Assembly (NCBI GenBank): GCA_023459095.1
Contig: JAEWVQ010000161.1
Location: forward strand, 1-11,182
Origin: Pseudomonadota bacterium
GTDB lineage: Bacteria > Pseudomonadota > Gammaproteobacteria > Burkholderiales > Rhodocyclaceae
DNA length: 11,182 nucleotides
Direction of reading: 5' to 3'
The notes beneath the pieces were generated by a model. It made no database searches. It was not told the origin of the DNA and saw only the letters and a list, made by a program, of their open reading frames with translations. Every line of letters starts with the position of its first letter. Position 1 is the stretch's first letter. A program made the translations under genes and the position numbers. Shown in pieces: positions 6,842 to 11,182 of this stretch.

Positions 6842-6847
6842 GTGCCC

Positions 6848-7411
6848 ATGAGCCAGACTTCTCTCCTCCTTGAGCGCCTGGGGGTATTGATTCAGCAGTC
6901 CGTGCGCGACGATGCGGCACGGCATGGGTTGCTGCCCATCCATGTTCAGGTGCTGCAATACCTCATGCAGGCCAATCGTTACAGCGATCTGCCCATTGCC
7001 ATCGCGGAGTATTTCGGAATCACCCGCGGCACGGTGTCGCAGACGCTTGCCGTGCTGGAGCGCAAAGGACTGTTGAGCAAGGAGGCCGACGCCCGTCACG
7101 GCAGGCGCATCCACCTGAGACTGACGCCGGCCGGCGAGTCAGTCGTCCGCGAGAGCTGGATCGACCGCGTGGAGCGGGTGCTCGGCGAACGGGGGGGTGA
7201 GGCCGCTGTGCTCGAAAGCGCGCTGCGCGATCTGCTCTCGGTGATGCAGCGCATGAACGGGCAGCGCGCCTTCGGTCTATGCCGTGAGTGCGCGCACTTT
7301 CTGAGCGAGGAAAGTGGTGCCCGCTGCGGGCTGACTCACGAGGCGCTCGCCACCGACCAGACCGTTCGCATTTGTCGTGAATGGACGGCGCCAAAGACCG
7401 AGTGCGTTTGA
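6848..7411 (+). CDS. MarR-family transcriptional regulator with cysteine-rich C-terminal tail
   Basis: A 187-residue cytoplasmic winged-helix regulator. Residues about 30-95 form the MarR DNA-binding part: helix-turn-helix IAEYFGITRGTVSQTLAVLERKGLL (52-76) and wing with D81, R83, H84, R86 (ADARHGRRIHLRLTPAG). A dimerisation helix follows at about 100-136. The tail (142-187) is unusual: C145-x2-C148-x11-C160-x15-C176, within LCRECAHF, RCGLTHE and RICREW, plus C186. This arrangement suggests zinc or Fe-S binding and hence redox or NO sensing, which is inference. I chose ATG 6848 because it directly precedes the N-terminal helix; the frame upstream is the operator/promoter region. Divergent from cytochrome P460 and flanked by two operator-like repeats, it probably represses itself and the P460 gene. 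Confidence 0.9.
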   Translation: MSQTSLLLERLGVLIQQSVRDDAARHGLLPIHVQVLQYLMQANRYSDLPIAIAEYFGITRGTVSQTLAVLERKGLLSKEADARHGRRIHLRLTPAGESVVRESWIDRVERVLGERGGEAAVLESALRDLLSVMQRMNGQRAFGLCRECAHFLSEESGARCGLTHEALATDQTVRICREWTAPKTECV

Positions 7412-7708
7412 TGGGATGCCGTTGCGCATTGAGCAAGGCCCAATCGCCTCGAGCCGCTGATTTTTGTCCGCCTGGCGCCAATGGCGATGCATGAGCCTGG
7501 TATCGCGCTGGAGCGGGAGTTGGCGCAGCGCCGCTCCGAAATGCGATGAAGGTCTGCTGTCGTGCGCATTGCCGTCATTCGGGCGGAGAGGTTGGCAATC
7601 CGCGTGTCGGTGCCCGGCGGCGCGAGCTGTTGAGCGGCGCGGTTTTACAATCGGAAAACGGCGATAATGGCGGCCAATTCGTTTTAAGCGCTCGCTCAGG
7701 ATTCCTCC
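7412..7708. other. Intergenic region before the OsmC-YcaO gene
   Basis: These 297 bp hold no convincing gene. After the regulator stop, ATTGAGC (7428-7434) and GCCCAAT (7438-7444) make a 7-bp stem with one mismatch, and a T5 run lies 16 bases later (7461-7465), a poor terminator candidate. The last 70 bases are A/T-richer and include TACAAT (7646-7651) and GATAAT (7663-7668), either of which could be a -10 box, but no good -35 is spaced correctly. AGGA at 7698-7701 is the probable ribosome site for ATG 7709. Confidence 0.4.
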
Positions 7709-9949
7709 ATGGAAATCAAGGTCAATTTTCTCGACAAGCTTCGTCTTGAAGCCAGGTTCGATGACTTCACGGTGGTGGCCGATCAGCCCATCCGATACAA
7801 GGGCGATGGCTCGGCGCCTGGCCCGTTTGATTATTTTCTGGCTTCATCGGCGTTGTGCGCGGCTTATTTTGTGAAGCTATACTGCGAAACGCGCAATATT
7901 TCCACCGATAACATCCGCCTGTCGCAGAACAATATCGTTGATCCGGAAAATCGCTACAAGCAGATCTTCAAGATTCAGGTCGAGTTGCCGGAAGATATCT
8001 CCGCCGCCGACCGCCAGGGGATCTTGCGCTCGATCGAGCGGTGCACCGTGAAAAGGGTGGTGCAAACCGGGCCGGAGTTCGTGATTGAGGAGGTGGAGAA
8101 TCTGGATGCCGATGCCCAGGCCTTGCTGGCACTCGATCCGGATTCGGAGGCAAGCACCTATATTGTGGGGAAGGATCTGCCGCTGGAGCAGACCATCGCC
8201 AACATGACGGGGGTGCTGGCGGAGTTGGGAATCAGGATCGAAATTGCTTCGTGGCGCAATCTGGTTCCCAACGTGTGGTCACTGCATATCCGCGATGCGC
8301 ATTCGCCGATGTGCTTCACCAATGGCAAGGGTGCGACCAAGGAAAGTGCCTTGGCGTCGGCCTTGGGCGAATATATCGAGCGTTTGAATTGCAACCATTT
8401 CTACAACGACCAGTTTTGGGGGGAGGACGTCGCCAATGCGGCGTTCGTGCATTACCCCGATGAGCGCTGGTTCAAGCCGGGGCGCAAGGACGCGCTGCCG
8501 GCCGGGATTCTGGACGATTACTGCCTGCAGATTTACAACCCCGATGGCGAGTTGCGGGGCTCGCACCTGTACGACACCAATTCCGGCAATGTGGCGCGCG
8601 GCATCTGTGCGCTGCCGTATGTGCGTCAGTCGGACGGCGCGGTGGTGTATTTCCCGTCCAACCTGATTGACAATCTGTATCTCAGCAACGGCATGAGTGC
8701 CGGCAATACGCTGGCCGAGGCGCAGGTGCAATGCCTGTCGGAAATTTTCGAGCGCGCGGTGAAGCGCGAGATTCTGGAAGGCGAGATTGCCTTGCCCGAT
8801 GTGCCGGTCGAGGTGCTGGCGAAATATCCTGGCATTGTGGCCGGCATCGAAGCGCTGGAGAAGCAGGGCTTTCCGGTGCTGGTGAAGGATGCGTCGCTGG
8901 GCGGGGTGTATCCGGTGATGTGCGTCACCTTGATGAACCCGCGCACGGGCGGGGTGTTTGCCTCCTTCGGGGCGCACCCGAGCCTGGAAGTGGCACTGGA
9001 GCGCAGTCTCACCGAGCTGCTGCAGGGGCGCAGCTTTGAAGGCCTGAACGATCTGCCGCCGCCCACCTTTGAAAGTAATGCGGTCACCGAGCCGAACAAC
9101 TTCGTCGAGCATTTCATCGACTCCAGCGGAGTGGTGTCGTGGCGCTTCTTCAGTGCCAGGGCCGATTACGCTTTTGTCGAGTGGGATTTTTCGGGTCGGG
9201 GCGAGAACTCCAATGCCGAGGAGGCCGCAACCTTGTTCGGTATTCTCGAAGACATGGGCAAGGAAGTGTACATGGCGGTGTATGACCAGCTCGGCGCCAC
9301 CGCCTGCCGCATTCTGGTGCCGGGTTATTCGGAAATTTATCCGGTGGAAGACCTGATCTGGGACAACACCAACAAGGCGCTGTTGTTTCGCGCCGACATC
9401 CTGAACCTGCACCGCCTCGACGACGCCGGCCTGGAAGCGCTGCTCGCGCGTCTGGAGCAAAGTGAGCTCGATGATTACACCGACATCATCACCTTGATCG
9501 GCATCGAGTTTGACGAGAACACGGTGTGGGGCCAGCTGACGATTCTCGAGTTGAAGCTGCTGATCCATCTCGCCTTGCAGCAGTTCGAAGCGGCGAAGGA
9601 GCGGGTGGAGACCTTCCTGCAATACAACGAGAACACGGTCGAGCGCGGGCTGTTCTATCAGGCCCTGAATGTGGTGCTGGAGGTATTGCTGGACGACGAA
9701 CTCGAACTGGACGATTACGAGGCCAACTTCCGCCGCATGTTCGGCGATGCGCGCATGGATGCGGTGCTGGGTTCGGTGGACGGCAGCGTGCGCTTCTTCG
9801 GCCTGACGCCGACGAGCATGAAGCTCGAAGGGCTCGATCGCCACCAGCGCCTGATCGACAGCTACCGGAAGCTGCACGTGGCGCGCGCCAGGGCGGCGGC
9901 GTCATCCGCTCGGGAGGCCGAGTCTGGCCTCGACCAGGTCCGGGCCTGA
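7709..9949 (+). CDS. ycaO: OsmC domain/YcaO domain fusion protein
   Basis: A 746-residue cytoplasmic fusion. Residues 1 to about 140 are an OsmC/Ohr-like domain with both redox-type cysteines, C50 (SSALCAAYF) and C112 (IERCTVKR). The rest, about 150-720, matches E. coli-type YcaO: ATP-binding segments TNGKGATKESALASALGEY (from about 204) and GMSAGNTLAEAQVQCLSE (from 328), with likely Mg/ATP ligands E212, E221, E224, Q341 and E345. YcaO enzymes activate amide bonds with ATP; the E. coli protein assists RimO in methylthiolation of ribosomal protein S12, while others make azolines in peptides. No precursor peptide, dehydrogenase or leader-binding gene is nearby, so the housekeeping-type role is more likely. 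Length equals OsmC plus the ~590-residue YcaO. Its first 230 codons use more A/T-ending codons than neighbouring genes. It stands alone between an A/T-richer upstream region and a strong hairpin at its stop. Confidence 0.95.
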   Translation: MEIKVNFLDKLRLEARFDDFTVVADQPIRYKGDGSAPGPFDYFLASSALCAAYFVKLYCETRNISTDNIRLSQNNIVDPENRYKQIFKIQVELPEDISAADRQGILRSIERCTVKRVVQTGPEFVIEEVENLDADAQALLALDPDSEASTYIVGKDLPLEQTIANMTGVLAELGIRIEIASWRNLVPNVWSLHIRDAHSPMCFTNGKGATKESALASALGEYIERLNCNHFYNDQFWGEDVANAAFVHYPDERWFKPGRKDALPAGILDDYCLQIYNPDGELRGSHLYDTNSGNVARGICALPYVRQSDGAVVYFPSNLIDNLYLSNGMSAGNTLAEAQVQCLSEIFERAVKREILEGEIALPDVPVEVLAKYPGIVAGIEALEKQGFPVLVKDASLGGVYPVMCVTLMNPRTGGVFASFGAHPSLEVALERSLTELLQGRSFEGLNDLPPPTFESNAVTEPNNFVEHFIDSSGVVSWRFFSARADYAFVEWDFSGRGENSNAEEAATLFGILEDMGKEVYMAVYDQLGATACRILVPGYSEIYPVEDLIWDNTNKALLFRADILNLHRLDDAGLEALLARLEQSELDDYTDIITLIGIEFDENTVWGQLTILELKLLIHLALQQFEAAKERVETFLQYNENTVERGLFYQALNVVLEVLLDDELELDDYEANFRRMFGDARMDAVLGSVDGSVRFFGLTPTSMKLEGLDRHQRLIDSYRKLHVARARAAASSAREAESGLDQVRA

Positions 9950-9977
9950 GCCCCGGGCGCCTTGCGCGCCCGGGGCT
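9949..9977. terminator. Perfect 12-bp hairpin between convergent genes
   Basis: AGCCCCGGGCGC (9949-9960) pairs without mismatch with GCGCCCGGGGCT (9966-9977) around a CTTGC loop. The first paired base is the last base of the OsmC-YcaO stop codon. No T-tract follows on either strand, yet the stem is very stable and placed to end the plus-strand transcript, and it may also limit readthrough from nrdB. Confidence 0.65.
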
Positions 9978-10145
9978 GGGCCACGGGCCGGCGTGCTCCG
10001 GGGGGCGCCAGATTTGGTGCCCGCGTCGCGCGCAAGCCGAGGATGGCAGTGAATTGCGCCGCGCAACGATGACTGCGGCCGCGACGATCGTTGGGCTTGC
10101 GCAATCGGACTGCGGCGCCGAGCGGATCACCCGGACACAGGCCGC
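9978..10145. other. Intergenic remainder before nrdB end
   Basis: These 168 bp between the hairpin and the nrdB stop contain no convincing gene or repeat. Several frames are open, but none has a recognisable motif, and no T-rich terminator is visible for nrdB. Confidence 0.4.
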
Positions 10146-11182
10146 TCAATCCCAGCTCAATGCGCCGCCCGTTTGATACTCGGTCACCCGGGTCTCGAAG
10201 AAGTTCTTCTCCTTGCGCATGTTGGCCTGCTCGTCGAGCCAGGGCAGCACGTTTTCCGCGCCCGGATACGGCTCCGCCAGCCCGAGCTGGCGCGCGCGCC
10301 GGTTGGCGATGAAGCGGAACTGGGCCATGTGCTGGCTGGCGGAGTAGCCGAGGATGGGCTCGCGCAGCAGGTAGCCGGCATAGGCGGCCTCGCAGGCTTC
10401 GGCCTCTTCCCACAGACTGGCGATGGCTTGCGGGTCCAGTTCCAGTTCTTCTTCGGCGATCAGGGTGCGCACCACGCGGATGCCGAACGCGCAGTGCAGC
10501 ACCTCGTCGCGCATGATGTATTGCAGCTGTTCGGCGGTGCCCTTCATCAGGCCGCGGCGCTGCAGCGCGAAGATGGGGGTGAAGCCGTTGTAGAACCAGC
10601 AGCCTTCGAAGATGCCGGCGAAGAAGAGGTAGGAGAGGGCGAATTCGTGCAGGTTGTCGCGGTCGGTGAGGTCGAAGTCCGAACGCATCACCCGCTCCAG
10701 CCGGCGGTTGGCGAAGGCGATCTTGCCGTGGATCTCCGGCACCACGCGGTAGCGGTTGTAGATCTCCTGCTGGTCGAGGCCGATGGTCTCGATGCAGTGC
10801 TGGTAGGTCCAGGTGTGCAGCGCTTCTTCATACACCTGGCGGGCCTGGTAGATCTGCAGTTCGGGCGCGGTCATCTTCTCCATCACCGCCAGGCCGATGT
10901 TGCGCATGGCGAGGATGTCGGAGGTGGTGAGGTAGGAGAGCACGTTTTCGAACACGTGGCGCTCGGCCGGGGTGAGCTTGTGGTGATAGTCGTGCACGTC
11001 CTGGGCCATGGAGATTTCCAGCGGCGTCCAGTGGTTGCGGTTGGCGTTGAGGAAGAACTCCCACGCCCAGGGGTACTTGAACGGGGCGAGCTGGTTGATG
11101 TCGCCCTGGCCGTTGACCACGCGCTTGTCGGCGGCGCGCACCGGGGCGAGCGCGCCCGGCCGCGCGCCGGGGGCGGTGAGGG
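10146..11182 (-). CDS. nrdB: Ribonucleoside-diphosphate reductase subunit beta, class I (5' end outside window)
   Basis: Small R2 subunit of class I ribonucleotide reductase, a cytoplasmic ferritin-fold protein that houses the diiron/tyrosyl-radical cofactor and passes the radical to the NrdA catalytic subunit for dNTP synthesis. Counting from the GTG at 11141, the ligands are D75, E106, H109, E179, E213 and H216, and Y113 (EEALHTWTY) is the radical tyrosine; the D-E spacing of 31, H-Y of 4 and E-E of 34 equal those of E. coli NrdB. The C-terminal end (EYQTGGALSWD) is of the beta-proteobacterial type and should bind NrdA. The frame stays open from 11141 to the window edge without a stop and reads Ala/Pro-rich sequence, so the true start is probably beyond the edge and GTG 11141 is internal. 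nrdA would be expected upstream, to the right. Confidence 0.95.
   Translation of the reverse strand, partial: LTAPGARPGALAPVRAADKRVVNGQGDINQLAPFKYPWAWEFFLNANRNHWTPLEISMAQDVHDYHHKLTPAERHVFENVLSYLTTSDILAMRNIGLAVMEKMTAPELQIYQARQVYEEALHTWTYQHCIETIGLDQQEIYNRYRVVPEIHGKIAFANRRLERVMRSDFDLTDRDNLHEFALSYLFFAGIFEGCWFYNGFTPIFALQRRGLMKGTAEQLQYIMRDEVLHCAFGIRVVRTLIAEEELELDPQAIASLWEEAEACEAAYAGYLLREPILGYSASQHMAQFRFIANRRARQLGLAEPYPGAENVLPWLDEQANMRKEKNFFETRVTEYQTGGALSWD

Noticed and set aside
6656..6847. N-terminal extension of the MarR regulator
   Set aside because: It would translate through the promoters and operator-like repeats and gives Arg-rich non-family sequence.
7630..7668. TTGAGC with TACAAT or GATAAT as the OsmC-YcaO promoter
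   Set aside because: The spacers would be 10 and 27 bases, outside the workable range.
8279..9877. A 532-codon minus-strand frame
   Set aside because: It is antisense to the OsmC-YcaO gene and reads as a His/Gln/Arg-rich shadow.
7709..9949. YcaO as part of a RiPP (modified peptide) cluster
   Set aside because: No precursor peptide, dehydrogenase, protease, transporter or leader-binding domain gene is visible on either side, and the domain matches the E. coli-type YcaO rather than peptide cyclodehydratases.

Overview
This window looks like chromosomal DNA from a high-GC betaproteobacterium, most likely a Rhodocyclaceae/Zoogloeaceae-type organism (Thauera, Azoarcus or Aromatoleum relatives). 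The basis is the strong G/C third-position bias, the mixture of bacteriohemerythrin, NIT-domain chemoreceptor, cytochrome P460 and OsmC-YcaO fusion, and a NrdB with the C-terminal end typical of beta-proteobacterial class I enzymes. The taxonomic call is inference from gene style, not from a database match.

Layout. Left block (107-1621, minus strand): a bacteriohemerythrin, a small two-helix membrane protein, and a 2H-phosphoesterase (2'-5' RNA ligase-like) protein that overlaps the membrane protein gene. Next block (1898-5788, plus strand): a fructosamine kinase family protein, a YghU-type glutathione transferase, and a methyl-accepting chemotaxis protein whose periplasmic sensor is a nitrate/nitrite-sensing NIT domain. 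The chemoreceptor has its own T-free, CA-rich leader. Centre (6017-7411): a secreted cytochrome P460 family c-type haemoprotein (minus) diverges from a MarR-type regulator with a cysteine-rich tail (plus). Right block: an OsmC-YcaO fusion protein (7709-9949, plus) converges, across a perfect 12-bp hairpin, with nrdB (minus), which runs off the right edge.

The most interesting part is the P460/MarR divergon. The 351-bp gap between the two genes holds two related 21-bp inverted repeats, half-site roughly ATGYATCG. They are placed on two back-to-back promoters whose -35 boxes overlap. One repeat covers the -10 of the regulator promoter, the other the predicted start of the leftward transcript. 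The regulator appears leaderless and carries a C-x2-C-x11-C-x15-C tail that could bind a metal or Fe-S cluster. This suggests a self-controlled sensor that switches a periplasmic haem protein of the NO/hydroxylamine-active P460 fold. The hemerythrin (O2/NO binding) and NIT chemoreceptor (nitrate/nitrite) nearby fit a denitrifying lifestyle, but nothing in the sequence shows that they are co-regulated.

No tRNA, rRNA, CRISPR array, insertion sequence, integrase or phage gene was seen.
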